In this document: positions 8,113 to 16,886 of the stretch, piece after piece
How positions within the stretch are numbered: the stretch's first letter is position 1
How the letters are laid out: every line of letters starts with the position of its first letter
Assembly: GCF_009857475.1 (NCBI RefSeq)
Contig: NZ_WWCJ01000024.1
Span: 22,215-86,214 of the forward strand
Length of the DNA stretch: 64,000 nt
Direction: 5' to 3'
Source: Pseudoduganella guangdongensis
GTDB lineage: Bacteria; Pseudomonadota; Gammaproteobacteria; Burkholderiales; Burkholderiaceae_D
Notes under the pieces: generated by a model
Database searches by the model: none
Told to the model about the DNA's origin: nothing
What the model saw: only the letters and a program-made list of their open reading frames with translations
Translations under genes and position numbers: made by a program

Positions 8113-8379
8113 TTACTTCATCGAAGCGGCGGCCGAAGCAGCGGAGGCGGCGGATGCAGCTGCGGACGCTGCGGCAGAAGCGGCTTTTTTGGCTTTCTTG
8201 GCCGATTTGTCGGCGGCCGATGCGGCTGATGCGGCGGAGGCAGCTGCCGATGCGGCCGGTGCGGCGGAGGCGGCCGACGCCGCGGCGGATGCCGAGGCCG
8301 AGCCCTTCATATGATGGTCGGCAGCAAAAGCGGAGAGGGAGAGCAGGGAGGCAAGCAGCGCGACAGTAGTCTTAGACAT
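8113..8379 (-). CDS. Small exported Ala/Ser-rich repeat protein
   Basis: 88 residues. A signal peptide MSKTTVALLASLLSLSAFA (predicted cut after AFA) is followed by DHHMKG and then almost only Ala and Ser in AASAA-type repeats, broken once by a basic patch DKSAKKAKKA. The mature part is about 65 residues and should form alanine-rich helix or stay disordered. A strong AAGGAG Shine-Dalgarno 7 bases before the ATG shows that it is a real gene despite low complexity. I do not recognise a family. It loosely recalls small acid-shock or histone-like exported peptides, but no function should be inferred. It faces rpsT tail to tail. Confidence 0.7.
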   Translation of the reverse strand: MSKTTVALLASLLSLSAFAADHHMKGSASASAAASAASAAPAASAAASAASAASAADKSAKKAKKAASAAASAAASAASAASAAASMK

Positions 8380-8456
8380 GACGGACTCCTTTTATAGTGA
8401 AGGCAGGTTCTGGATGAACCTGCTTCATAAACGCTGTCGCGCCCGCCTGGGTTGAC

Positions 8457-9020
8457 TTAAGCCGGGCGCAGGTCGTCCGGCGACACTTCCATCCACTCGC
8501 CCGGCAGCAAGGGATGGCTGGCCAGGGAAATGCCGCCGATGGCCGAGCGCACCAGGCGCAGGGTCGGGTGGCCGATGGCGGCAGTCATGCGCCGCACCTG
8601 GCGGTTTTTGCCCTCTTGCAGGGTGATCGCCAGCCAGGAGGTGGGCTGCTCGGCGCGCTGGCGGATCGGCGGGTTGCGCGGCCAGATCCACGCGGGATCG
8701 GCAATGCGCACGGCCGTGCAGGGCAGGGTGGTGAAGTCGCCCAGGTTGAGCGGCGCCTGCAGGCGCGCCAGGGCGGCGGCGTCGGGCACGCCTTCCACCT
8801 GCACCAGGTAGATCTTGGCTTCCTTGCGGTCGGGGTGGGCGATTTTGTGCTGCAGCTTGCCGTCGTCGGTCATCAGCATCAAGCCCTCGCTGTCGTAGTC
8901 GAGGCGGCCGGCCGGGTAGATGTTCGGCACCTTCACGTAATCGGCCAGCGTCTCCTTATCTCCCGAGGGGGAAAACTGGCACAATACCTGGAAAGGTTTA
9001 TTAAAAAGTATCAGTGGCAT
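8457..9020 (-). CDS. RluE-like 23S rRNA pseudouridine synthase (RsuA/RluB/E/F family)
   Basis: 187 residues from the ATG at 9020; the frame is open further upstream, but the domain starts here with MPLILFNKPFQVLCQF. Motif II is PAGRLDYDSEGLMLMTDDG, with the catalytic Asp in GRLD. Later come KIYLVQVEG and QEGKNRQVRRMTAAIGHPTLRLVR, typical of this family. There is no N-terminal S4 domain, as in RluE (pseudouridine 2457 of 23S rRNA in E. coli), which has similar length. The exact target base is inferred from family only. It is divergent from icd. Confidence 0.85.
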   Translation of the reverse strand: MPLILFNKPFQVLCQFSPSGDKETLADYVKVPNIYPAGRLDYDSEGLMLMTDDGKLQHKIAHPDRKEAKIYLVQVEGVPDAAALARLQAPLNLGDFTTLPCTAVRIADPAWIWPRNPPIRQRAEQPTSWLAITLQEGKNRQVRRMTAAIGHPTLRLVRSAIGGISLASHPLLPGEWMEVSPDDLRPA

Positions 9021-9123
9021 AGGCTGGATTGTATAGCGCCCAGTAAAATACTGGTGCATAATGTGGAACGCTTGTGTCTTATGTCTTATAGAAGACTGCC
9101 CAATTCCTTCTTCGGAGAACACG

Positions 9124-10377
<1,254 letters not shown>

Positions 10378-10402
10378 GATTCGCGCCCTCCGCGCAAGCA
10401 AG

Positions 10403-10437
10403 CCCCGCCATCCGAAAGGAGGCGGGGTTTTTATTTT
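10403..10437 (+). terminator. icd intrinsic terminator
   Basis: CCCCGCC (10403-10409) pairs with GGCGGGG (10421-10427) around an 11-base loop, followed by TTTTTATTTT. The T-run overlaps the last codons of the convergent serine hydrolase gene. Confidence 0.9.
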
Positions 10438-12479
10438 GTGTAGCGCTCCTGAGTCAGCTTGCGGATGATTTCTTTGGCGGCGTTGGCATTGGGGTAGTGC
10501 GGGTTGAGGGTGAGCGCTTGTTGATAGGCGAGCAGGGCCTTATCGCCAGCTCCGGCACTGGCATAGAATTCGGCAAGCGTGTCGTGCAGGTTAGCGTCGC
10601 CGGGATGGACGGCAATGGCGGTCTGCAATAAAGGGATGGAATCGCCGCCGCCAGCTGCCACTGCATAGGCCAGGGAATTCAGCGATGTCGAGCTGGCGTT
10701 GCCTGCCGGAGCGATGGCGATTGCTTTGCGCCACGCGTCTTCCCCAAGTGCTTGCTTGCCGGTCAGGATGGCGATTGTGCCGTACAGGGTTTGTGCGGCA
10801 TCAGTGTCGCCATAATGTTCAACTGCCAGTTGTGCAGCTTGCAGTGCGCCTGCCTGCTGGCCGCGCGCGAGCAGGCGGAAGGCGGCTTCGCGCAGTTGCG
10901 CAGTGTGGTCGGGGTAGGCTTGCGCACTACGGTATGACTGCATGGCGCGGCGAAGTGCCTGAATGGCGGCCGTTGTATCGAGCGAGCGCGGTGTGGCACT
11001 CCGCGTGCGTTGCCAATCAGCGTGCAAAGCCAGCACCGCATCCTCGTATGCTGGCGTGAAGCGCTGCTCCGGCGGGATGGTGGCGTCGCGGCGGTAAAGC
11101 GAAATATAGTCATGTAAGAAGGCGATTGCACCGGCGTTGGAATAGCTGTCCAGCCGGGCGCCGCTGCGCGCCAGTGCTTGCGCCATGGCGCTGCCGGCGA
11201 TGCGAAACTGCGTCGCACTTGGTGCGCCAGCTGGTGCCTGGGTGTATGCGCGCTCGTTGATCGCGGCGAAAGCCGCATCGATTACCGTGCGGTCGACGGC
11301 CAAGGGCGCGCGGCCAGCCTCGGCATGGCTGCGGCCTTCGTTGTACAAGCCTTGCATTGTTTCGTAATAGGGCCGATAGGCAGGCTGGCGGATGTGGACT
11401 GCCAACTGCCAGGCCTCGCCGGTGACTGCTTCGAACAGGCGCCGTGCAAACGCGGTAAGGTCGATACGCTGGAGATTGGCCGCCACTGCGATGCTCAGTC
11501 CCCGCGACGGGAAGACAAACAGGTGGGTCGAGGTCTCCGGCTGCACGCCATCGTGGGAGATGACAAACTTGCCGTCGAGCGGGCGCACTTCCCAGCCCAT
11601 GCCGTAGCCTGTCGATTGCCCGTTTTTTGTGGTCATCGATGTCGTCATCATCACCACGCTGGCTGGCGACAGCAGGCGTCCCGCGCTGACGCCCTGTCCA
11701 AAGCGCAGCATGTCTGGAACGCTGGAGCGTGTGCCGCCGGCGGAAAAGCGGCTGCTGATGTCGATGAATTCGGCGTGCTTTAACCGGCCGTCCAGCAACT
11801 GGTAGCCGCGCACGCGATGTGGGATCAGGTCGAGCGGGTTATCCATGCGGGTGGCTGTCATGCCGAGCGGCGCCCACACGGATGCGCGCATATAGTCAGC
11901 GTAAGACTGGCCAGAGGCGCCTTCGATCACCGCCCCGAGCAGGTTGTAGCCATAGCTGGTGTAGCGGTAGCGCGTGCCTGGCTCCGCAACCAGGTCGAAG
12001 TCCTGGAATACGGCGATCGATTGACGCGTGTCTTTGTGCTCCTTGAAGTGTTGCTCCGCCTGCGGGTTGACATAGGCATTGATGCCGCCAAGATGGCCTA
12101 GTAGCTGGCGCACCGTTACGGGATAGGGCTTGCGCGGGAAGTAGGGCACATAGGCCTGCACTTCTGCGTCGAGGTCGACCTTGCCTTGCTCTGCGAGGCG
12201 CAGAATGGCGACGGCTGTCATGGGTTTGGTGACGGAAGCCAGGCGGTAGCTGGAGTCGGCGCGCGCTGGCACCTTGTTTTCCAGGTCGGCATAGCCATAG
12301 CCCTTGGCCCAGGTGACGCCGTCGCGAGAATAGCCGATAGACAGCCCGGGGATTTTACGCGCTGCCATTTCGGCGTTGACGAAACGGTCGAACCCGGGTC
12401 CGGGAGGCGTGGGGTGCGCGGCAAGTGCGGGCAGGGACAGGGCGGCGAGCAGGAGCAGCAAATTGGATGGGAGGCGCAT
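10431..12479 (-). CDS. Secreted serine hydrolase (beta-lactamase/PBP4* family) with C-terminal TPR region
   Basis: 682 residues with a signal peptide (cut near ALAA, residue 21). The beta-lactamase/D-Ala carboxypeptidase fold spans about residues 28-370: the SVTK nucleophile motif (SxxK), a YGYN (YxN) motif and SHDG in the place of the KTG/HxG box. After about 370 comes a helical linker; residues about 550-680 read as TPR-like repeats (ALLAYQQALTLNPHYPNANAAKE). The family cleaves D-amino acid peptides, esters or beta-lactams; substrate cannot be told from sequence. The exported TPR tail is less common and may bind a partner in the periplasm. The gene is divergent from a LytS-type kinase. GC is visibly lower here than in the flanks. 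Confidence 0.8.
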   Translation of the reverse strand: MRLPSNLLLLLAALSLPALAAHPTPPGPGFDRFVNAEMAARKIPGLSIGYSRDGVTWAKGYGYADLENKVPARADSSYRLASVTKPMTAVAILRLAEQGKVDLDAEVQAYVPYFPRKPYPVTVRQLLGHLGGINAYVNPQAEQHFKEHKDTRQSIAVFQDFDLVAEPGTRYRYTSYGYNLLGAVIEGASGQSYADYMRASVWAPLGMTATRMDNPLDLIPHRVRGYQLLDGRLKHAEFIDISSRFSAGGTRSSVPDMLRFGQGVSAGRLLSPASVVMMTTSMTTKNGQSTGYGMGWEVRPLDGKFVISHDGVQPETSTHLFVFPSRGLSIAVAANLQRIDLTAFARRLFEAVTGEAWQLAVHIRQPAYRPYYETMQGLYNEGRSHAEAGRAPLAVDRTVIDAAFAAINERAYTQAPAGAPSATQFRIAGSAMAQALARSGARLDSYSNAGAIAFLHDYISLYRRDATIPPEQRFTPAYEDAVLALHADWQRTRSATPRSLDTTAAIQALRRAMQSYRSAQAYPDHTAQLREAAFRLLARGQQAGALQAAQLAVEHYGDTDAAQTLYGTIAILTGKQALGEDAWRKAIAIAPAGNASSTSLNSLAYAVAAGGGDSIPLLQTAIAVHPGDANLHDTLAEFYASAGAGDKALLAYQQALTLNPHYPNANAAKEIIRKLTQERYTK

Positions 12480-12580
12480 GGTGACATCATATGCCGCGCC
12501 GGTGCGGCAGGGCGGCTCAAAAGCGTGAACTGCACTGCGAGGGCGCCAATTGCACTGCCAGGCAAAAATAGTTCGTTACA

Positions 12581-14233
12581 ATGCGTCGCATGAAACGACC
12601 ATTCCTTTTGTGCTGCTTGCTGGTGTTGATGCCGCTCCAGGCTGCCGGTGCCATAGTGCTGGAAAGTCTGCGATTTGAGGAAGTCGGCGTGCCGTTTGCA
12701 GATTGCGGCCGCGTGCAGGCGCGAGGCGGATTACCGTTCTCCTTCGAGCAACTGCGCGCACAGAAGACTTATTGCCTGCGTGCCGGATTCACGGTTGCGC
12801 GCCAGCCCGGACAGCCGCAGCGCCTGGGGTTGTCGATTCTGGCGGCCAGCGAAATTTACCTGGATGGTGTACGGGTGGGTGTCAACGGGGTACCGGCGGA
12901 TTCAGCCCCGGCCGAGCGGCAAGGGCTGGTCGATTACCACGTGACGCTGGCGCCGGGCCAACTCGCGGCAGGCCGGCACGAACTGGTGCTGAAGCTCTCG
13001 ACATGGCACGGCAGTGACAGGATTCGCCATCAGTTTTACCAGCTAGCGATGGAAGATGCTGCGCCTGGTGCGGCGGGAACCATCCTGCCATTGATGTTGG
13101 CCGGAGCGCTGGCGCTGATGGCGCTGCTGTTCCTGGCCCTGTTGCTGCGCTACCAGCGCAACGCCCGGTGGGGCGTATTCAGTGCACTGTGTGCGGCGGC
13201 CAGTGTGCTCTTGGTGGTGGAGGCGTGGCGCGGGGTGACGGGATACGCCTATGGTCTTCACCTGGCGCGTTTACTGGCGGTCCAGCTACTGACGGCAGTG
13301 TTCGGATTGCTGTTGCCGCTTTATTTCCTGGTGGCTTACCAGTTGCGGCGCAAAATGCTGGCAATGGGTGGGCTGGCGCTGGTCATGGCGGGTATTGCCA
13401 GCAGCGGCATACCGTTCGATGCCATGGCTGCGCTTACCTTCAGTGTTGCCTTGTTAGCGAGCCTTGGCATCAACTTGCTGGCGTGGCGGCGCGGCCGTGG
13501 CGGCAGCGGTGCGGGTTTGGCCGTGGCGATCGGCGCGCTGGTGTTATGGCTGGTGCCGGGGGCGGGATTTTTCTCGGAAGCCGGGTTTGCCCTGGTAGTG
13601 TTCTTGCTGTTGTTTGCCATCCTTGGGCAGTTGCTGCGCCAGTTCATCCGCGACCGGGAGAAGGCGATGCTGGCGTCGCGCCTGGAGATCCAGTTGCTGC
13701 GCAAAAGCTTGCAACCGCATTTCCTGATGAATTCTTTAAGCCTGGTAGGGGAGTTGGTGCACCAGTCGCCGGCGCAGGCGGAGCAATTCATTGAGGCGCT
13801 GGGAAGCGAGTTCCGCATGTTGGGCGATTACGCGAGCCATGTCACGATCCCCTTGGTGCGGGAGCTGGAACTTTGCCACAACTACCTCGCCATCATGGGT
13901 ATGCGCTTGCAGCGAAGCTGCGTGCTGCATGTACGCGGCGAGCCGGGGGCGCTGTGCTTGCCGCCGGCTGTTTTGCTGACCTGCCTGGAGAATGCATTTT
14001 CACATAACCGTTATCGGGATGATCTGGCTTTCGACTTCAGCATCGAATGCGGGGAGGGACATGCCACGTTGGCGCTGGCCATGCCGCTGGCGGATGGTCG
14101 CAAACACCAGGGAAGCGGTACCGGCGCCACGTATATCCTTCATAGCTTGCGCGAAGCGTTCGCGGGGATGGCGAGTTTCCATAGCGGCCCACGCGATGGC
14201 ATGTGGCGCGCTACGTTCAGGGTGCCGGCATGA
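12581..14233 (+). CDS. Membrane sensor histidine kinase, LytS/YehU-type with 7TMR-like sensor
   Basis: 550 residues; ATGs at 12581 and 12590 are both possible (no strong Shine-Dalgarno). A signal peptide is followed by an extracytoplasmic beta-rich domain (about 25-160), then seven or eight hydrophobic helices (about 165-345): a 7TMR-DISM-like plan. The cytoplasmic part has the His_kinase (PF06580) box LQPHFLMNSL with the phosphorylated His at about residue 380. The ATP-binding domain has the N-box LENAFSHN and a GTGATYIL loop. It would phosphorylate the LytTR regulator encoded next, with which it shares an ATGA overlap. The ligand is unknown; the N-terminal fold resembles carbohydrate-binding jellyroll domains (inference). 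Confidence 0.85.
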   Translation: MRRMKRPFLLCCLLVLMPLQAAGAIVLESLRFEEVGVPFADCGRVQARGGLPFSFEQLRAQKTYCLRAGFTVARQPGQPQRLGLSILAASEIYLDGVRVGVNGVPADSAPAERQGLVDYHVTLAPGQLAAGRHELVLKLSTWHGSDRIRHQFYQLAMEDAAPGAAGTILPLMLAGALALMALLFLALLLRYQRNARWGVFSALCAAASVLLVVEAWRGVTGYAYGLHLARLLAVQLLTAVFGLLLPLYFLVAYQLRRKMLAMGGLALVMAGIASSGIPFDAMAALTFSVALLASLGINLLAWRRGRGGSGAGLAVAIGALVLWLVPGAGFFSEAGFALVVFLLLFAILGQLLRQFIRDREKAMLASRLEIQLLRKSLQPHFLMNSLSLVGELVHQSPAQAEQFIEALGSEFRMLGDYASHVTIPLVRELELCHNYLAIMGMRLQRSCVLHVRGEPGALCLPPAVLLTCLENAFSHNRYRDDLAFDFSIECGEGHATLALAMPLADGRKHQGSGTGATYILHSLREAFAGMASFHSGPRDGMWRATFRVPA

Positions 14234-14928
14234 GGGTGTTGGTTGTCGAGGACGAGCCTTTGATCGCACAGCGCCTGGCGCGCGAGGTGCGGGCCTTTTT
14301 TGGGGCCCGCTTGCAGGATTTGTCCATGGGCGATGATGTTGACGAAGTGTTGGGAACGCTGCGCGCTGGCGAGGTCGACTTACTGCTGCTTGATCTCAAT
14401 TTACATGGGGATGACGGGTTCCGCTTGCTGCAGCTTGTTGGGGAGGGGGCTTTCCGCACCATTATCGTTTCGGCGCATGCTGAACAGGCGGTGCGGGCAT
14501 TCGATTTCGGCGTGCTGGATTTTGTCGCCAAGCCGTTCAGCCAGTTGCGCTTGCAGCAGGCATTCCAGCGCTTTGCCGATAGTGCTGGCCAGGCGCGGGC
14601 GCGCTCGCTGCTGGTGAAGAAGATGGGAGGGATTGAATTGCTGCCCGTAGATAAGATCTGCCATGTTCGCGCGGATGGGCACTACTCGCAGGTGCGGATG
14701 TGTGACGGCAGCTGCCATTTCCATGACAGCTCGCTTGACCGGCTGCTGGAGGCCCTGCCGCCGCATTTCCTGCGTGTGCATCGGTCTTATGCGGTGAATT
14801 TGCAGCACTTTTCGCGGCTGCAGATTGAAGCTGGCGGCAAGTATTCGATCGACACGCATTTCGCCAGTGGTATTCCGGTTTCACGGAGTTTGTATCCGGT
14901 CGTGCGAAATGCGCTGACGAACCTCTGA
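14230..14928 (+). CDS. LytTR-type response regulator, partner of the preceding kinase
   Basis: 232 residues, starting at the ATG that overlaps the kinase stop. The receiver domain begins MRVLVVEDEP; the phosphoacceptor Asp is in LLLLDLNLHGDDG and the conserved Lys in FVAKPF. The LytTR DNA-binding domain occupies about residues 130-230 with the RVHRSYAVNL signature. Family members bind short direct repeats upstream of target genes. Its targets are not known; the divergently encoded serine hydrolase is a plausible one by position. Confidence 0.9.
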   Translation: MRVLVVEDEPLIAQRLAREVRAFFGARLQDLSMGDDVDEVLGTLRAGEVDLLLLDLNLHGDDGFRLLQLVGEGAFRTIIVSAHAEQAVRAFDFGVLDFVAKPFSQLRLQQAFQRFADSAGQARARSLLVKKMGGIELLPVDKICHVRADGHYSQVRMCDGSCHFHDSSLDRLLEALPPHFLRVHRSYAVNLQHFSRLQIEAGGKYSIDTHFASGIPVSRSLYPVVRNALTNL

Positions 14929-14997
14929 GGTAGCGCAAACTTGCAGCATTCGGGCGGGCGGACAATCAGACGTCCATGTCCGTTCCGGGAGGCCTCT

Positions 14998-15468
14998 ATG
15001 TCGCAGAGCTTGCTTGACGATCAATCGTGCAGGTCGGAAGATGGGGAAGGAGTCCCGCTTCAAGCACTGGAGAAGAAGGTGGATGCCTTGAGTTACGAGT
15101 TGTCATTGTTGCGCCAGCATATGGACAGTGGCTTTGCCCTTGTGCGTGCCGACACTGCGACGCGTTTTGCCGAGCAGGACTTGGCCATCGCCAAGCGCTT
15201 TGCCGAGCAAGATCTGGCGATCGCGGAACGCTTTGCGAAACAAGACTTAGCCATCGCGGAACGCTTTGCCGAGATGGAGCGGCGCCAGCAAGCCAATATG
15301 CAAGCGCTGGCCAACCAGCTTCAAGCGCAAATGGTTGAAATGGACAAGCGGCAGGAGGCGCGCCAGGTCGAAATGTCGCGCCGACAGGATGCTTTCAGCC
15401 GCTGGATGGTAGGCTTGACGATGGCCGTGGTCGTCCTTGTGGCCCACATGGCCAGCCGCCTTTTTTAA
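14998..15468 (+). CDS. Coiled-coil protein with 11-residue repeats and C-terminal membrane anchor
   Basis: 156 residues; the ATG at 14998 follows GGGAGG. The centre is a continuous alpha-helix (about residues 20-135) rich in Glu, Gln, Arg and Ala. Residues 56-88 are three near-identical 11-residue units (RFAEQDLAIAK type), followed by a partial fourth; an 11-residue period gives a right-handed or straight coiled coil. A single hydrophobic segment at about 137-155 (MVGLTMAVVVLVAHMASRLF) anchors the protein by its tail, leaving the coil in the cytoplasm. I know no named family; similar small proteins are annotated as DUF1640-like or hypothetical. It overlaps the convergent acetyltransferase gene by 4 bases. 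Confidence 0.75.
   Translation: MSQSLLDDQSCRSEDGEGVPLQALEKKVDALSYELSLLRQHMDSGFALVRADTATRFAEQDLAIAKRFAEQDLAIAERFAKQDLAIAERFAEMERRQQANMQALANQLQAQMVEMDKRQEARQVEMSRRQDAFSRWMVGLTMAVVVLVAHMASRLF
15163..15276 (+). repeat. 33-bp in-frame tandem repeat, 3.5 copies
   Basis: Units at 15163-15195, 15196-15228 and 15229-15261, with a partial unit to 15276, each encode RFAxQDLAIAx. The copies differ mostly at third codon positions, with one Glu-to-Lys change. Confidence 0.85.
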
Positions 15469-15971
15469 GCCTGGTGCCGGTAGCGCAGGCAATCCAGTAG
15501 CCGGCCGGCGACGCGGGCCTGGTAAGGGGAGGGGCCTGCGAGGGTAAATCCGGCGCGCTCCAGGACGCGAGTGGAGGCAGCGTTGGCGACTGTCACATGA
15601 GCGTCGAGTCCAGTTAGCTGCCACTGGCCGTAAGCGAGTTCCATCAGGTGGCGCAATGCCACGCTGGCCAGGCCCCGGCCGCAGGCGTCTGCAGCAATAC
15701 GATACCCGACTTCAGCACGGTGGGTGGCCGGGTTGATATCTTTCAGGTTGCAGCGACCAAGGATGGCGCCGTCGTCAGCGACCAACAAACATGGATGCAT
15801 GCTGCCAGCCGCATGGCGGTCGAGGTAGTCGTCGACATGGGCGGCAACCCCGGCCAGGCTATAGAAGTCCGGTGAGCGCGCGTCCACGTGCGACTCGAAC
15901 CAGGTGCGATTGGCGTGCTCGAACGCCAGGAGTGCCGGGACATCGGTTGGGCGGATAGTGCGGATTAGCAT
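15465..15971 (-). CDS. GNAT N-acetyltransferase, RimJ/RimL-like
   Basis: 168 residues. The N-terminus MLIRTIRPTDVPALLAFE is the usual beta1-alpha1 start of the GNAT fold. EVGYRIAADACGRGLASVAL is motif A, with the acetyl-CoA pyrophosphate loop (R/Q-x-x-G-x-G/A) as ACGRGLA. VTVANAASTRVLERAGFTLAG is the motif B region typical of RimJ/RimL-like enzymes that acetylate N-terminal or small-molecule amines. The substrate is unknown. Confidence 0.85.
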   Translation of the reverse strand: MLIRTIRPTDVPALLAFEHANRTWFESHVDARSPDFYSLAGVAAHVDDYLDRHAAGSMHPCLLVADDGAILGRCNLKDINPATHRAEVGYRIAADACGRGLASVALRHLMELAYGQWQLTGLDAHVTVANAASTRVLERAGFTLAGPSPYQARVAGRLLDCLRYRHQA

Positions 15972-16002
15972 GACGAAATCGGCATAATGCGGGTATGATC
16001 GG

Positions 16003-16034
16003 GGCGAAAAAAAACCCCGCGGGGCGGGGCTTTT
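16003..16034 (-). terminator. cspA intrinsic terminator
   Basis: Read on the minus strand: AAAAG-CCCCG, loop CCCCG, CGGGG, then eight Ts (the A-run at 16007-16014). It lies about 20 bases after the cspA stop. Confidence 0.8.
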
Positions 16035-16053
16035 CGTTGTCCGAGGCCAGGGA

Positions 16054-16257
16054 TTAGCTGGACTGGATGTTGGAAGCTTGCTTGCCTTTAGGGCCTTGCG
16101 TGACTTCGAACTGAACTTTTTGACCTTCTTTCAGGGTCTTGAAGCCGTTCATGTTAATAGCGGAGAAGTGTGCGAACAAATCCTCACCGCCATCATCAGG
16201 AGTGATGAAGCCAAAACCTTTGGAGTCATTGAACCACTTAACGGTACCAGTTGCCAT
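16054..16257 (-). CDS. cspA: Cold-shock protein, CspA family
   Basis: 67 residues: MATGTVKWFNDSKGFGFITPDDGGEDLFAHF contains both RNA-binding motifs, RNP1 (KGFGFI) and RNP2 (DLFAHF). Length and fold are those of a single cold-shock domain. These proteins bind single-stranded RNA and DNA as chaperones or antiterminators. The mRNA has a leader of about 115 bases from a near-consensus promoter, consistent with the long regulatory leaders of cold-shock genes. Whether this paralogue is cold induced or constitutive cannot be read from sequence. Confidence 0.95.
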   Translation of the reverse strand: MATGTVKWFNDSKGFGFITPDDGGEDLFAHFSAINMNGFKTLKEGQKVQFEVTQGPKGKQASNIQSS

Positions 16258-16583
16258 TTTAAAAAAACTTTCAATAAAAACGAATCACACGAGCCATAAA
16301 AGCAAGAAGCTTCCTGCCCCCTCCTCGACAACTCACTTCTTACCAACACATGTACATATCTGCACAAAGTCGATATCGCATTGTTGGCGGAACAATTTTT
16401 AATGTCAAGCGCTTTCACTAGCACACGGTGAGATTTTTGCAACAGCTATTTCGGCTGCACTTGATTTTGGCCAACTCTGCCGCCATCTGCGGTGATCGGC
16501 GAAAACGCGTAAGATAAGTACTGGTGGAAATGCCCCCCTAAATGGGCGTTGCATCTAGTCTGAAAGCATTAGAATATAAGCGT
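16258..16583. other. Divergent intergenic region of cspA and clpS
   Basis: 326 bases without a credible gene. The left part (16258-16373) is the untranslated leader of cspA, unusually A/T-rich with a long A-run next to the start codon. The cspA promoter is at 16380-16408. The rest should hold the clpS promoter, but I see no convincing -35/-10 pair for it; AATATAAG directly upstream of the clpS ATG is too close to act as a normal -10 box for a leadered mRNA. Confidence 0.6.
16380..16408 (-). promoter_or_regulatory. cspA promoter
   Basis: On the minus strand a consensus TTGACA (16408-16403) and AACAAT (16385-16380) are 17 bases apart. Transcription would start near 16373, giving a leader of about 115 bases. 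Confidence 0.75.
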
Positions 16584-16886
16584 ATGGCAACCAAGCATGA
16601 AACAGAAACCGTCCTGGAACGGCAGGCGATTAAGCCGCCACCTATGTACCAGGTGGCGCTACTCAATGACGACTACACTCCCATGGAGTTCGTAGTGGCC
16701 ATAATCCAGGAGTATTTCAATAAGGACCGGGAAACGGCCACGCAAATTATGCTGAGTGTGCATCGCTATGGCAAAGGCGTGTGCGGCGTTTTCTCTAAAG
16801 ATATAGCTTCAACCAAAGTGGAGTTTGTGTTAACGCATGCACGCAAGGCGGGGCACCCCCTGCAATGTGTGATGGAGGAAGTATGA
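16584..16886 (+). CDS. clpS: ClpS adaptor of the ClpAP protease
   Basis: 100 residues from the ATG at 16584. The core MYQVALLNDDYTPMEFVV and LSVHRYGKGVCGVFSKDIA contain the N-degron pocket residues (Asn-Asp-Asp, Met, and the His of VHRYG). ClpS delivers N-end-rule substrates to ClpA and blocks ClpA autodegradation. The stop overlaps the clpA ATG (ATGA), the standard clpS-clpA arrangement. Confidence 0.97.
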   Translation: MATKHETETVLERQAIKPPPMYQVALLNDDYTPMEFVVAIIQEYFNKDRETATQIMLSVHRYGKGVCGVFSKDIASTKVEFVLTHARKAGHPLQCVMEEV

